Below are positions 33,366 through 42,986 of a DNA stretch of 50,094 bases, in pieces. Positions within the stretch are counted from its first letter, which is position 1; each line of letters begins with the position of its first letter. The notes below the pieces were generated by a model. The model saw nothing but the letters and a program-made list of their open reading frames with translations. It did no database searches and was not told the DNA's origin. Origin of the DNA: Romeriopsis navalis LEGE 11480 (lineage in GTDB: Bacteria; Cyanobacteriota; Cyanobacteriia; Leptolyngbyales; Leptolyngbyaceae); the NCBI RefSeq assembly GCF_015207035.1, contig NZ_JADEXQ010000040.1:1-50094 (forward strand), given 5' to 3'. Both the position numbers and the translations under genes were made by a program.

Positions 33366-34097
33366 ATGCAGTTTGTTTTTATCCTGGTCGAACCCGAAGA
33401 AGCCCCTAACGTCGGCGCTGCTGCCCGCGCATTGAATGTCATGGGCCATACCGATTTACGGTTTGTCCGGCCCAAGGCCGACCATCTCAGCGAGAAAGCT
33501 CGGGTATTAGCCCACGGTTCCCAGCACGTCCTCGAAGCGGCAACGGTCTACGACGACCTTAAAGATGCGCTCCACGACATTGATCTGGCTTGCGCCACGA
33601 CAGCGCGGCACCGTTTAGAGAAACATCACTACGTCTCAATTCGGGAATTGCCCCAGGTGTTAAACGAGAAAGGTGACAGTTTACAAACGGTGGCGATCGT
33701 CTTCGGGGGAGAACGATCGGGCCTGAATCGCCAAGATATTGCCCTCTGTGACATCCTCACCACCATTCCCCAAAGCTGCACTTATCCGTCGCTCAACTTA
33801 GCTCAAGCCGTGATGGTCTTGAGCTTTGTGTTTTCCGAAGCCCAAACCGAGGTGCAAATCGCCGACCAACGGCTAAACAGTGAGGAGATGCCACCGGCAC
33901 AGTATGGCAGTCTGAAAGATTCGACATTACAGCTCATGGATCGCATTGGCCTAAACGATCGCTACAAAACCTACGTCATGAAAGGGCTAGCCAGATTGAA
34001 GTATGAGGATTTATATTTACTGCATAATCTGCGATCGAGCATCGATCGGGCTTTAGACAAGGCAGAAGGCAAGCCATCATCCGATGGAAAGTCGTGA
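33366..34097 (+). CDS. trmJ: tRNA/rRNA 2'-O-methyltransferase, TrmJ-like (SPOUT, TrmH family)
   Basis: A 243-aa SPOUT methyltransferase. Motif 1 is ILVEPEEAPNVGAAARALNV, motif 2 VFGGERSGLNRQD and motif 3 IPQSCTYPSLNLAQAVMVLS, which together form the knotted SAM site. The C-terminal 80 residues are helical, as in TrmJ, which methylates the ribose at tRNA position 32. No other gene is linked to it. Confidence 0.88.
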   Translation: MQFVFILVEPEEAPNVGAAARALNVMGHTDLRFVRPKADHLSEKARVLAHGSQHVLEAATVYDDLKDALHDIDLACATTARHRLEKHHYVSIRELPQVLNEKGDSLQTVAIVFGGERSGLNRQDIALCDILTTIPQSCTYPSLNLAQAVMVLSFVFSEAQTEVQIADQRLNSEEMPPAQYGSLKDSTLQLMDRIGLNDRYKTYVMKGLARLKYEDLYLLHNLRSSIDRALDKAEGKPSSDGKS

Positions 34098-34310
34098 ATA
34101 AATCGCTTGCCAACACATAGTCATAAATCAATGGATGACTGAAAAATCAGCGCATTCAACTGATATATACTATTACAGTCAGCCGATCATGCGATCGGCG
34201 ACCAAATCCCAACGTGAATCCGAAAGGTTGATTTGGCATTACGCGAACATCACCGCGACTTTTGATCAATCTTTAAGTGACTCAATCACCTGTACTGAAG
34301 GAGAATCCCG

Positions 34311-34712
34311 ATGCCAGATATTGTCGATATTGCCGTCAGTGACGAGAGTTTCTCCACCCTAGTCGCCGCAGTTCAAGCTGCCCATTTAGTCGATGCCTTA
34401 AAAAGCGCTGGGCCATTTACCGTATTTGCGCCCGTCAATGCTGCATTTGAGAAATTGCCACCGGGCACCGTCCAAACCTTGGTCCAAAATCCGCCACAGT
34501 TGGCCCGCATTCTGAAATACCATGTCGTGTCGGGAAAATATAGCAGCGCCGATTTAGCGAGTCTTACCGAAATCGCTTCCCTCGAAGGCACGATGATTAA
34601 ACTCAACCTCAAAGCGAACGAAGTCAAAAACGCCAATGTGATTGCGCCTGACATTGAGGCTGATAATGGAATGATTCACGTAATCGATCAAGTTATCCTC
34701 ATGGGGCCATAG
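34311..34712 (+). CDS. cupS: Fasciclin-domain protein, probable CupS
   Basis: A 133-aa single fasciclin domain without a signal peptide: [50 protein letters not shown] and the end [20 protein letters not shown]. CupS, a subunit of the inducible CO2-uptake NDH-1MS complex, has this fold and in Synechocystis is encoded right after cupA. Here it lies beside the end of cupA but on the other strand. GGAG lies just before the ATG. The domain is certain; the CupS identity rests on location and could be a generic fasciclin protein. Confidence 0.68.
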   Translation: MPDIVDIAVSDESFSTLVAAVQAAHLVDALKSAGPFTVFAPVNAAFEKLPPGTVQTLVQNPPQLARILKYHVVSGKYSSADLASLTEIASLEGTMIKLNLKANEVKNANVIAPDIEADNGMIHVIDQVILMGP

Positions 34713-34731
34713 CAAAATCCCAGATACAGAA

Positions 34732-34765
34732 ATCGGGTGGTTGCCACCAAACACAACCACCCGAT
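34732..34765. terminator. Bidirectional hairpin between convergent cupS and cupA
   Basis: ATCGGGTGGTTG (34732-34743) pairs perfectly with CAACCACCCGAT (34754-34765) over 12 bp with a 10-base loop. It sits in the middle of the 76-bp gap between two converging genes. T tracts are weak on both sides. Confidence 0.6.
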
Positions 34766-34788
34766 CATCATCCGAAAATCAAATTACA

Positions 34789-36087
34789 CTAACGATATTC
34801 TTGATTCTGAATATCCTTCAGCCTTGCCTCGGGCCGTAGCATCCGGTCCATTTGCGCTTCAAAGAATTCGCGATTCGCTTGCAGATGCTCTGGATTTGGG
34901 TCATCCAGAGAATAGCGCAGCGCCGTCCGCAACGCCTGAATCACCGCCGACGTGACGCAATACATCGATCGTTGAAAACTCACGGTGAGTTGAATCAACG
35001 TATCATCTTCACCCCGGCAATGCTGCTTATAATAATCGACTAAATACTCCGGCAGAAAATGCAGCATATCCTGCGCCAGCAACGTTGGCGGAATCCCTGC
35101 TGTGCCAACCGGGAACGGATCGGCGTAGAGAATGCCATAGTGAAAGTCCTGCTGCTGACTCGGCACTTCATCAGCTTGGGCGTTATAGGACTTGGTACCG
35201 CGAAACGGTGTGGTGCGATAAAAAATCGCTTCCACATAGGGCAACGCCGCTTCGTACAACCAAGTAAAGCCCTTCGATTTGGGAATCACTTCAAAGCATT
35301 CACCATCGATATAAACATGGTGATAGATCGGCCGACCGGCCACTGCAAAAATCCCATTCACCAGGAAATTCATCGCTTCGGGCACACTGGTGATTTTGCC
35401 CTCATCGTAGAGGTCCGACATTTCAAAAAACACCGGGGCCATCACTTCCCAAAACAACCCCAGGTTGGCGTAGTAGGACGACTGCCGACATTGTTCCAAG
35501 AACATATCAGGGAACAGCTTATACAAGCCCAACATCACCGGATTGCGCTTAAAGTAAGCCTTGATTGCCCGATCGGCATTCTGCTTGTACTCATCTGAAT
35601 CAAGATAAGCATCAAACTGATTCCACGGCGCATACATGCCGCGATGCCACAGCATGGAGCGCATACAGGCTTCAGCAAACTCCATATTGACCCGATCGTG
35701 CCACAGGTGATGCATCCAGCGGGGGAGTTTCCGCTTCAGTTCCCCTTGTTCAATAAAGTCTTTTAACTCGGGATGCGCTTCCGCTCCGCCCCGCCAGATC
35801 CGCAGATCGGCATCATCACCCGCGTAATGGTTATGCCGCTTCAGGTAATCATCCGAGATAAAGTACTTGAAAAACGGTAGCGGCTGGAGAAACACCTGCT
35901 CGCCGATATAGAGCAAATCCCGCCAGTAAAAATCCATCGGCACGGCATAAGCTTTATAAATACCGATGATTTGCATCAGATTTTCCGGCGTATCCGGCAG
36001 CATTGCCCCACCCGCTTCGAGCCGATGCACAATGTCAGCTAAAGGATGCTTTGAAGGGGGTAACGTTGCCTTAGAAGTCACAGCCAT
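34789..36087 (-). CDS. cupA: CO2 hydration protein CupA (ChpY)
   Basis: A 432-aa soluble subunit that attaches to the NdhD3/NdhF3 form of NDH-1 and hydrates CO2 to bicarbonate at the thylakoid surface. The family is recognised by PENLMQIIGIYKAYAVPMDF, a His/Trp-rich stretch (RWMHHLWHDRVNMEFAEACM) and GTKSYNAQADEVP. It lacks homology to ordinary carbonic anhydrases. It is the third gene of ndhF3-ndhD3-cupA, 93 bp after ndhD3. Being with D3/F3 it should be the low-CO2-inducible CupA rather than CupB. Confidence 0.92.
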   Translation of the reverse strand: MAVTSKATLPPSKHPLADIVHRLEAGGAMLPDTPENLMQIIGIYKAYAVPMDFYWRDLLYIGEQVFLQPLPFFKYFISDDYLKRHNHYAGDDADLRIWRGGAEAHPELKDFIEQGELKRKLPRWMHHLWHDRVNMEFAEACMRSMLWHRGMYAPWNQFDAYLDSDEYKQNADRAIKAYFKRNPVMLGLYKLFPDMFLEQCRQSSYYANLGLFWEVMAPVFFEMSDLYDEGKITSVPEAMNFLVNGIFAVAGRPIYHHVYIDGECFEVIPKSKGFTWLYEAALPYVEAIFYRTTPFRGTKSYNAQADEVPSQQQDFHYGILYADPFPVGTAGIPPTLLAQDMLHFLPEYLVDYYKQHCRGEDDTLIQLTVSFQRSMYCVTSAVIQALRTALRYSLDDPNPEHLQANREFFEAQMDRMLRPEARLKDIQNQEYR

Positions 36088-36180
36088 AGCAAGAATCCGA
36101 GTCAGGAGTAAGGTGAACTAATCAGTCAGGTATACAAAATCAGCCAGGTAAACAAACTAGGTGGACTAACGCTAAGTGAA

Positions 36181-37782
36181 CTAATCCAACATGGGTGCCG
36201 TTGCGATCGGCGCAGCCGATAGTGCCTTAGTCACATCAAGTGCCGTCGTGACATCAAGCACCTTCGTGGCATCAAAGACATTGGCCACATCCGCACCGCG
36301 CGGGTAAGCCCCAGTCACAATCTTGTTCGAGGTTGATTCTGTCCACTTCACGACCCATGTGGGTTGAATTCCCAGAATCACAATGATCGCCGCCAGTCCC
36401 AACGCGGGCAGGGATTCACGGCGCGTCACGACGGGATAGTAAGCACTTTGACTATCCAACCGCCCAAAGCAAGTCCGATTCAACAAAATCACAAAGTAAA
36501 CCGCCGTCAGAATCGTGCCGAAGATACAAACGATCGTCGCCGCCGGATAAATCGGATAGCTCCCCTGAAACACCATAAATTCCGAAATAAAGCCCAACAT
36601 ACCCGGAATTCCCGCACTGGCCATCGCCGCCAAAATCATCAGACTAGCAATCAGCGGCAAACCCCGCACCGGGTTGAGCAAACCATTCAAAGCCTTCAGG
36701 TCACGGGTACCGACTTTCGATTCGATAATCCCCACCAGATAAAACAACAGGCCCAAAATCAAGCCGTGGGACACCATCTGGGTAATCACGCCCACCATAC
36801 TCAGACTGGTCAGCGCCGCCGAGCCGAGCATGATATAGCCCATATGCCCGATCGAGCTATAGGCCACCATCCGCTTAATGTCCTGCTGGGCGATCGCCGC
36901 CATCGCCCCGTACACCACCGAGGCCGCCGCAATCACCGACATAATCGGCGCAACCGAGGCCCAGGTTTCAGGGAACATGCCGATCGCAAACCGCACCAGA
37001 CCATAGGTACCCAGCTTCGACAGAATTCCACCCAGCATGATCGACACCGGCGCAGAAGATTCAACGTAAGCATCGGGCAACCAGGAATGCAGCGGCACTA
37101 AAGGAATCTTGATTCCAAACCCTACGAGCAACATGCCCAACAGCACTAGCTGCACATTACGCGGTAGATCGCGCGTATTGATCTGGCTATATTCAAAGCT
37201 ATTGCCCTGGGTCAACCAGTTAACCGAAAGAAACGCCGCCAACAGAATAATGCCGGATAAGGCCGTATAGATCAGAAACTTGGTGGCTGCATATCCCCGC
37301 CGTTCACTACCCCAAATCACAATCAGCAAGTAAAACGGAATTAGCTCAATCTCATAGAACAGGAAGAACAAGAGCAAATTCTGGGCCAAAAATGCGCCCA
37401 TCACCCCAGCGTTAGCCAGAAATAAGAGACTGTAGAACAATCGCGGTCGCGGCAGCTCCTGACCGGGTTTCAGACCAATATTGGCATTGAAGGCCAAGAC
37501 CAGCGTCAGCACATTCACCAACCCAATCAGGGGCAGCGACAAGCCATCTACCGCCAGACTAAAGGTCAGCCCCAACTGCGGCAGCCACGGTAGGGATGTC
37601 GCTAGCTGAAACGCGGGCTGTTTTAAGTCAAATTGGCTAAAGATACCAATCGTCAGACTACACATCGTCAGCGCAATGACGATCGCCCCTTGGCGCAACT
37701 GGGCATGACTCAATTGACCGGGATAAAACCCCAGCACCAGTGCGCCCAGCAGCGGGACGAGAACTAATAAACTCAATAACAT
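36181..37782 (-). CDS. ndhD3: NAD(P)H-quinone oxidoreductase subunit NdhD3
   Basis: A 533-aa antiporter-like membrane subunit with about 14 helices. Conserved proton-channel segments include the helix ending LLLFFLFYEIELIPFYLLIV and the block AIAQQDIKRMVAYSSIGHMG with its lysines. The C-terminal about 40 residues are an Ala/Thr/Val-rich repeat (DVTTALDVTKAL) without known role. Position between ndhF3 and cupA assigns it to the CO2-uptake complex. The gap to ndhF3 is 15 bp. Confidence 0.92.
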   Translation of the reverse strand: MLLSLLVLVPLLGALVLGFYPGQLSHAQLRQGAIVIALTMCSLTIGIFSQFDLKQPAFQLATSLPWLPQLGLTFSLAVDGLSLPLIGLVNVLTLVLAFNANIGLKPGQELPRPRLFYSLLFLANAGVMGAFLAQNLLLFFLFYEIELIPFYLLIVIWGSERRGYAATKFLIYTALSGIILLAAFLSVNWLTQGNSFEYSQINTRDLPRNVQLVLLGMLLVGFGIKIPLVPLHSWLPDAYVESSAPVSIMLGGILSKLGTYGLVRFAIGMFPETWASVAPIMSVIAAASVVYGAMAAIAQQDIKRMVAYSSIGHMGYIMLGSAALTSLSMVGVITQMVSHGLILGLLFYLVGIIESKVGTRDLKALNGLLNPVRGLPLIASLMILAAMASAGIPGMLGFISEFMVFQGSYPIYPAATIVCIFGTILTAVYFVILLNRTCFGRLDSQSAYYPVVTRRESLPALGLAAIIVILGIQPTWVVKWTESTSNKIVTGAYPRGADVANVFDATKVLDVTTALDVTKALSAAPIATAPMLD

Positions 37783-37797
37783 TAGGGTCGCTCCTGA

Positions 37798-39657
37798 TTA
37801 CGGCTGGATGACGGATAAATTGGATAGCAGGGGCAGACTGAGCCACAGCCCAATCACCGTTAACCCAAGGAGAATCGTCAGAATGTAAAACTGCGATTGG
37901 CCCGATGTGCTGTATTTCAGGCTTTGGCCACTCACCAGCGTCGCCAGTCCGAAGAAATTAGCGATTCCATCAATCAGGTATTGATCAAACCAATTAACCA
38001 ACTTGGAGAAGAGGGACACAACCAACACAACGGTATTGCGATATAGCTGCGGCGTATAGAAATCGTAGGCAAACAAATCTTGCAGTCCGGGCCAAGGCAA
38101 GCGCACCGGCTTCTGGACAAAATTCCCCAGATAAATCGCCGCAGCCCCACCAATCCCCGTCAGCGTGCTCCAAATCACCACCAAGGCAATGCCTTTATCC
38201 AGCGATAGCCAATCCGGCAGGAGGCCCACAACGGACAAGAGAATCGGCACATGCAGCATAAAGCCAGTAGTCACGACCATCGGCAGAGCCATCGGCCAAT
38301 GGACCTCCGGACAACGCTCCGACATTTGACCCGGTTGGCCCAGGAAGACCCGACAGAATAACCGCGTGAAGCTAAAGCTCAGGAACAGATTGACCGCCAG
38401 CACCACGAAACATAACGGTGAATGGCTAGCCCAAAGGTCTTCAACCAATCGCAAAATCGCCCAGAAGCCACCAAAGGGCGGCAGTGCCACTAAACCGGCG
38501 GCTCCGATCGCCAAGCTAATTCCCGAAATCGGTCGCCGCGACCATAATCCCCCGAGCTGCGTCACATCCTGGGTCACACTATTCCAGATCACAGCGCTAC
38601 TACTCATCACCATCAGGGCCATGCCCAAGGCATGGGTAACGCTCAGGAGCAAGGCAGCCTGAGTATGGCCCGTTCCTACTGCGATAAACACCAAGCCCAT
38701 ATAAGCGCTGGTGGGATAGGACAGGTTACGCTTAATGTCCACCTGGGCAATCGCGATTAACGCACCACCGACCGCCGTAATCGAACCAATCACCAAAGTG
38801 GCAGTTCTCACAGGTGGAGAGAGGGATAAAACGGGCTGCAATTTCACGACGACCCAAGCGCCGACCTGCACGACGATCGCATTCCGCAAAATCGTACCGG
38901 GCACCGGGCCTTCCATTGCTTCATCCAGCCACAAATGCAGCGGGAACTGGGCGCATTTACCCATCGGTCCAAACAGCAGGGCAAAGCCGAGCAGTCCCAT
39001 CAAAGTCGGGTCAACGTCCGCTGTCTTGGCCCATTCCGCGAGTTCGGTGTAGTTCCAGGTACCGGCGATCGGCAACAGCGCCACCACACCCATCAACAGG
39101 AATAGATCGCCAATCCGTTTGGTCAGAAAGGCATCCCGAGCGCCCGTCACCACGAGGGATTGGTTAAACCACAAGCCAACGAGCAAGTACGTCCCGAGGG
39201 TCAGCAGCTCCAGCGCGATATAGCTAAAGAACAGCGAATCGGTCAACACCAAGAAATTCATTCCGGCTTCAAAGAACGCCATCAAGGAAAAGAAGCGCGC
39301 CCAGCCCCAATCCATTTCCAAATAGCCCATGGCAAACACTTGAGCCATCAGGTTGAGGCCAGTAATCACCACACAGGCCGTGATCGCCGCCGCATCAATA
39401 TGGAACGGAATGGAGAGGTCGAGACTCGCCACATTCAGCCAAGGTACGCTGAAATCAACCGCTGGCGCATCCCATGCATAAATCAATGCAATTGATGAAT
39501 GGATAAAGGCCGTGAGCGTCATCACAATATTCAAATACCCAGCCGGACGCGGCCCTGTGCGGCGGGTAATCCCAGAAAACAAAAAAAACGATAAGGCTGC
39601 ACCCAGCATGGTGTACAGCGGGATCAACCACATTGATTGAACGAGTGGATGCGACAT
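37798..39657 (-). CDS. ndhF3: NAD(P)H-quinone oxidoreductase subunit NdhF3
   Basis: A 619-aa membrane subunit with about 16 helices, first gene of the CO2-uptake cluster. Typical blocks are FFSLMAFFEAGMNFLVLTDS, FGPMGKCAQFPLHLWLDEAM, AIAQVDIKRNLSYPTSAYMG and a C-terminal lateral segment. I chose ATG 39657 because GAGGA lies about 8 bases upstream; an in-frame TTG at 39687 would add 10 residues. Expression is normally induced by low CO2 through the LysR-type CcmR/NdhR. Confidence 0.92.
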   Translation of the reverse strand: MSHPLVQSMWLIPLYTMLGAALSFFLFSGITRRTGPRPAGYLNIVMTLTAFIHSSIALIYAWDAPAVDFSVPWLNVASLDLSIPFHIDAAAITACVVITGLNLMAQVFAMGYLEMDWGWARFFSLMAFFEAGMNFLVLTDSLFFSYIALELLTLGTYLLVGLWFNQSLVVTGARDAFLTKRIGDLFLLMGVVALLPIAGTWNYTELAEWAKTADVDPTLMGLLGFALLFGPMGKCAQFPLHLWLDEAMEGPVPGTILRNAIVVQVGAWVVVKLQPVLSLSPPVRTATLVIGSITAVGGALIAIAQVDIKRNLSYPTSAYMGLVFIAVGTGHTQAALLLSVTHALGMALMVMSSSAVIWNSVTQDVTQLGGLWSRRPISGISLAIGAAGLVALPPFGGFWAILRLVEDLWASHSPLCFVVLAVNLFLSFSFTRLFCRVFLGQPGQMSERCPEVHWPMALPMVVTTGFMLHVPILLSVVGLLPDWLSLDKGIALVVIWSTLTGIGGAAAIYLGNFVQKPVRLPWPGLQDLFAYDFYTPQLYRNTVVLVVSLFSKLVNWFDQYLIDGIANFFGLATLVSGQSLKYSTSGQSQFYILTILLGLTVIGLWLSLPLLSNLSVIQP

Positions 39658-39864
39658 CAGCTTTTCCTCAATTTGCCATTTATGCAACTGGTGGCCAATG
39701 CATCTGAGAACATCGATACCGAAAGAAGTTTATCAAAAACTGCGTGCCAGCACTGCCTCCTGGTTCGCCGAATTAGCGAGCCAGTAACTGAGACAGCTGA
39801 TGGTGAAGCAATTGTCAAAGAAAACAGCAACCATAGATTTAGGTCAATGCTTTCTTTGGATTTC

Positions 39865-39885
39865 ATGTTAATTAATAGATAACAT
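39865..39885 (-). promoter_or_regulatory. Candidate LysR-type (CcmR/NdhR) box upstream of ndhF3
   Basis: ATGTTA-N9-TAACAT (39865-39885) is a perfect dyad containing a T-N11-A core, the form bound by LysR-type regulators. It lies about 208 bp upstream of ndhF3 in the AT-rich 447-bp gap to the divergent Omp85 gene. Nothing else in that gap looks coding. Assignment to CcmR is inference from the downstream genes. Confidence 0.35.
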
Positions 39886-40104
39886 AATTTACGTAAGTTC
39901 ACCAAAAGCCAGATATCGATTTTTTTATTACGCGGTTTAGTCGCGCTAATCAATTGGGATCATCTCATCTAGTACCAAAGTCACACCCCCAATCCAGTCC
40001 TTCTAACCCTCTAAAACAGGAACACAGATCGATTTATCCACCCAGCTCGCTGACTAAAGTAAACACACTTTGCTTTACGCATTTGCTTTTACGCCCAGTG
40101 AGTC

Positions 40105-42066
40105 ATGAATCGCATCCTCCTCTACATTGGCACGATCGCGGCCATCACGACGATCGCCCCGGCCTACGCCGAACCACCCAACAACAGTGAACAACCACTG
40201 CAAATCCAACTCGATCAACCGGTGGTCAAATTTATCGAGCAATCCACAGAGCCGATCGACAGCCGCGTGCTCGTTGCCGAGGTCGTCGTTCGCGGTGTCA
40301 GCGGACCGCTCGAAGAGACGATCTACCAAGTGATCAAAACCCAGCCGGGCCAAACCACAACCAAGGCAGAACTCCAAGCCGACGTTCAACGCATTTTCGA
40401 TACGGGTCGCTTTGCGCGGGTGCGGGCCGAGCCAGCCGATACACCACTGGGGGTGCGTGTCACCTTTTTCGTCGAAGCCAACCCAGTTTTGCAAAAAGTG
40501 GTGATCCGTGGCCGCCAAGTTCTCCCAGAAACCGTTATCTCCGAGGCATTTCAGAGCCAATATGGACAATCACTCAACTTCCGTGATTTCCAAACTAGCC
40601 TTGACACCATTGCCCAGTGGTATAAATCCAACGGCTACGTCCTCGCGCAATTTATTGACCGGCCCAAAATCCGTGCGGACGGTGTGGCAACGATCGCCGT
40701 CGCTGAAGGCAGTATCGAAGCGATTCAAGTGCAATTCCTTAATGCCGAGGGAAAAGCCAAAGATGCTAGCGGCAAACCAATCCGGGGCGGGACTCGCGAC
40801 TTTATCATCACCCGCGAAATGGAAACTAAACCTGGCGATTTATTTAACCGCGATCGACTCCAACGCGACCTGCAACGGATCGGCAGTCTGGGCATCTTCA
40901 AAGACCTGAAGCTGAAAATCGCACCAGGCCAAGATCCGCGCCAGGCGATCGTCGTCATCCAACCCACCGATAAACTCAACTTGATCGTGCGACCCGGATT
41001 TAGCTGGAGTTCGCGCACAGGCTTTGGCGTTGTCGGCGGCATCAAGGCCGGTAACTTCGGCGGCAACAACCAACAACTCAACCTTGATATTCAAGCCGGA
41101 ACGCGGAATTTCACCTTTGATACCAGCTTCACTGACCCGTGGATTGCGGGCGACCCGTTTCGGACATCCTATACCGTGAGGGGATTTCGCAGTCGCAGTA
41201 CGTCACTGAATTTTGAAGGCGGCGATACGGAAGTCAACCTCGCGAATGGCGATCGTCCCCGCATTCTCCGCACCGGCGGCGCAATCACTTTCACCCGGCC
41301 CCTGAGCAAAAACGTGTTCAAACGGGCTGAATGGACTGCCTCTTTAGGCTTGAAATATCAGCAGATCACACTTCAGGACGCCGATCGTAACCGCGTCACT
41401 CAAGATGCCCAAGGCAATGCCCTTACCGCTAGTGGCACCGGGCGTGATGATTTTCTGAGCATTCCCATGGCGATCGCCCAGGACAAACGCAATAATCCCC
41501 GCACCCCGACCAACGGTTCACTGTTGCGACTATCTTCAGAACAATCAATCCCGATCGGACGCGGCAAGATCTTTTCCAATACCCTCCGCGCCAGCTACAG
41601 CAAGTACCTCCCGACTAAGCTCACCCGCTTCACACCTGGCTGTCGCAAAGCCCAAACCACCGCCCGTGAATGCCCCCAAACCTTCGCCTTAAATCTCACC
41701 GGGGGTACCGTCCTCGGCAAACTGCCACCTTACAACGCCTTCTCCCTCGGCGGCAGCAACTCCGTACGCGGCTATGAAGATGGCGAAGTTGGCAGTGCCC
41801 GCAGCTTTCTTCAGGCTTCCGCCGAATATCGCTTCCCGATCATTCCCCTGATTAGCGGCACCCTCTTCCTTGATGCCGCGACGGATCTCGGCAGCGGCAG
41901 CAGTGTCATTGGCAATCCCGGTGGCGCACGCGGCAAGTCTGGCAATGGTTTTGGCTATGGCCTCGGTGCCCGAATCAATTCTCCCCTCGGCCCCATCCGC
42001 ATCGACTATGGCTGGAACGATCGGGGCGATCGACGCGTTCACTTCGGCTTTGGCGAACGATTTTAG
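40105..42066 (+). CDS. Omp85-family outer-membrane protein (BamA/TamA-like)
   Basis: A 653-aa protein: a signal peptide ending about residue 22 (TTIAPAYA), then POTRA domains (about 55-130, 130-210 and 210-310; for example VQRIFDTGRFARVRAEPADT and VVIRGRQVLPETVI) and a C-terminal beta-barrel ending in phenylalanine (HFGFGERF). The barrel hallmark FSLGGSNSVRGYEDGEVG carries the VRGY motif on the loop that enters the barrel. BamA-type proteins insert beta-barrel proteins in the outer membrane. At three POTRAs it matches cyanobacterial Omp85. It diverges from ndhF3. Confidence 0.9.
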   Translation: MNRILLYIGTIAAITTIAPAYAEPPNNSEQPLQIQLDQPVVKFIEQSTEPIDSRVLVAEVVVRGVSGPLEETIYQVIKTQPGQTTTKAELQADVQRIFDTGRFARVRAEPADTPLGVRVTFFVEANPVLQKVVIRGRQVLPETVISEAFQSQYGQSLNFRDFQTSLDTIAQWYKSNGYVLAQFIDRPKIRADGVATIAVAEGSIEAIQVQFLNAEGKAKDASGKPIRGGTRDFIITREMETKPGDLFNRDRLQRDLQRIGSLGIFKDLKLKIAPGQDPRQAIVVIQPTDKLNLIVRPGFSWSSRTGFGVVGGIKAGNFGGNNQQLNLDIQAGTRNFTFDTSFTDPWIAGDPFRTSYTVRGFRSRSTSLNFEGGDTEVNLANGDRPRILRTGGAITFTRPLSKNVFKRAEWTASLGLKYQQITLQDADRNRVTQDAQGNALTASGTGRDDFLSIPMAIAQDKRNNPRTPTNGSLLRLSSEQSIPIGRGKIFSNTLRASYSKYLPTKLTRFTPGCRKAQTTARECPQTFALNLTGGTVLGKLPPYNAFSLGGSNSVRGYEDGEVGSARSFLQASAEYRFPIIPLISGTLFLDAATDLGSGSSVIGNPGGARGKSGNGFGYGLGARINSPLGPIRIDYGWNDRGDRRVHFGFGERF

Positions 42067-42167
42067 GCACATCAAAACGTTACAAATTGCAGCAACTTCG
42101 CGTCCAGATTGGGGTGGCTTTTATATGATGAATGGAAAATTGCCCTCCACCCGAATCCGAAAATCCT

Positions 42168-42908
42168 ATGAGCTGGTTCACCCCGATCAAACGATCGATT
42201 CCCCACGCCTGGAAAGTGGGTGTCCAAGCCCAACGGCGACAGTTTCAGGACAAGCGATCGGGCATCTGGTCACAATTTGCGACACCCGCTACCGCACTCA
42301 CACCCAACAGTTGGCAAGCTCAAATTCATATCGCCCAAGCACTGAAGCCATCATCCTACGCTGAGAACAAATGGCATAATCTCGCTATGGCGATGCAGCA
42401 GCTAGAACCTGTGATCATCCGACCGGGTCAAATCTTTTCGTTTTGGCATGCCGTGGGAGAACCCAATACTAAGCGGGGTTATCGCGCCGGTCGAGCCTTG
42501 ATGAATAACAAACTCAAAGCCGTAGTCGGCGGCGGCTTGTGTCAGCTCTCTGGCTTGATTCACTACTTGGCGCTACATACCGATTTTGAAGTGCTGGAGC
42601 GGCATTCCCACTCTAAAGACATCTACACCGATGACACGCGGTTTGCGCCCCTTGGTTCGGATGCGACGGTGGTCTATGGCTACAAAGATCTACGAATCAA
42701 AAATCAAACGGAAACGCCAATCCGATTTCAGTTTGAATTATACAAAACTCACATCACGGCAACGATCATGAGTTTGGATGCGATTCCGGCCTATGACGTG
42801 GAGTTTTTGGTCAGCGATCGGCCCCATCAGAAATGTGTACGCACGATTCGTCACAAGCCCCATTCCCGCCACCCCGAACTCTACGGTACGACGGTCTACT
42901 CAATTTAA
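42168..42908 (+). CDS. VanW-family protein
   Basis: A 246-aa protein from ATG 42168; ATG 42132 would add 12 residues but family members start near here with a basic segment leading to QFATP. VanW hallmarks are PGQIFSFWHAVGEPNTKRGY and VVGGGLCQLSGLIHYLALHT, then ERHSHSKDIYTDDTRFAPLG. The family was first seen in vancomycin clusters; its reaction is unknown but is linked to cell-wall biology. It lies about 100 bp after the Omp85 gene on the same strand. Confidence 0.87.
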   Translation: MSWFTPIKRSIPHAWKVGVQAQRRQFQDKRSGIWSQFATPATALTPNSWQAQIHIAQALKPSSYAENKWHNLAMAMQQLEPVIIRPGQIFSFWHAVGEPNTKRGYRAGRALMNNKLKAVVGGGLCQLSGLIHYLALHTDFEVLERHSHSKDIYTDDTRFAPLGSDATVVYGYKDLRIKNQTETPIRFQFELYKTHITATIMSLDAIPAYDVEFLVSDRPHQKCVRTIRHKPHSRHPELYGTTVYSI

Positions 42909-42986
42909 CGAACTGTTTCCGCTACAATTAGCTTAGCTTTAATGCGATTTGCCTTCGTTACAGCGCTAGTAGGAGTTTGACGGGCA

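Noticed and set aside
36364-37101. Long plus-strand frame of 245 codons opposite ndhD3
   Set aside because: Extremely His/Arg/Asn/Gln-rich translation typical of the antisense of a hydrophobic membrane gene; ndhD3 is certain.
39842-39863. TCAATG-N10-ATTTCA resembling the published NdhR motif TCAATG-N10-ATCAAT
   Set aside because: The right half matches at only two of six positions; the nearby ATGTTA-N9-TAACAT dyad is a better candidate.
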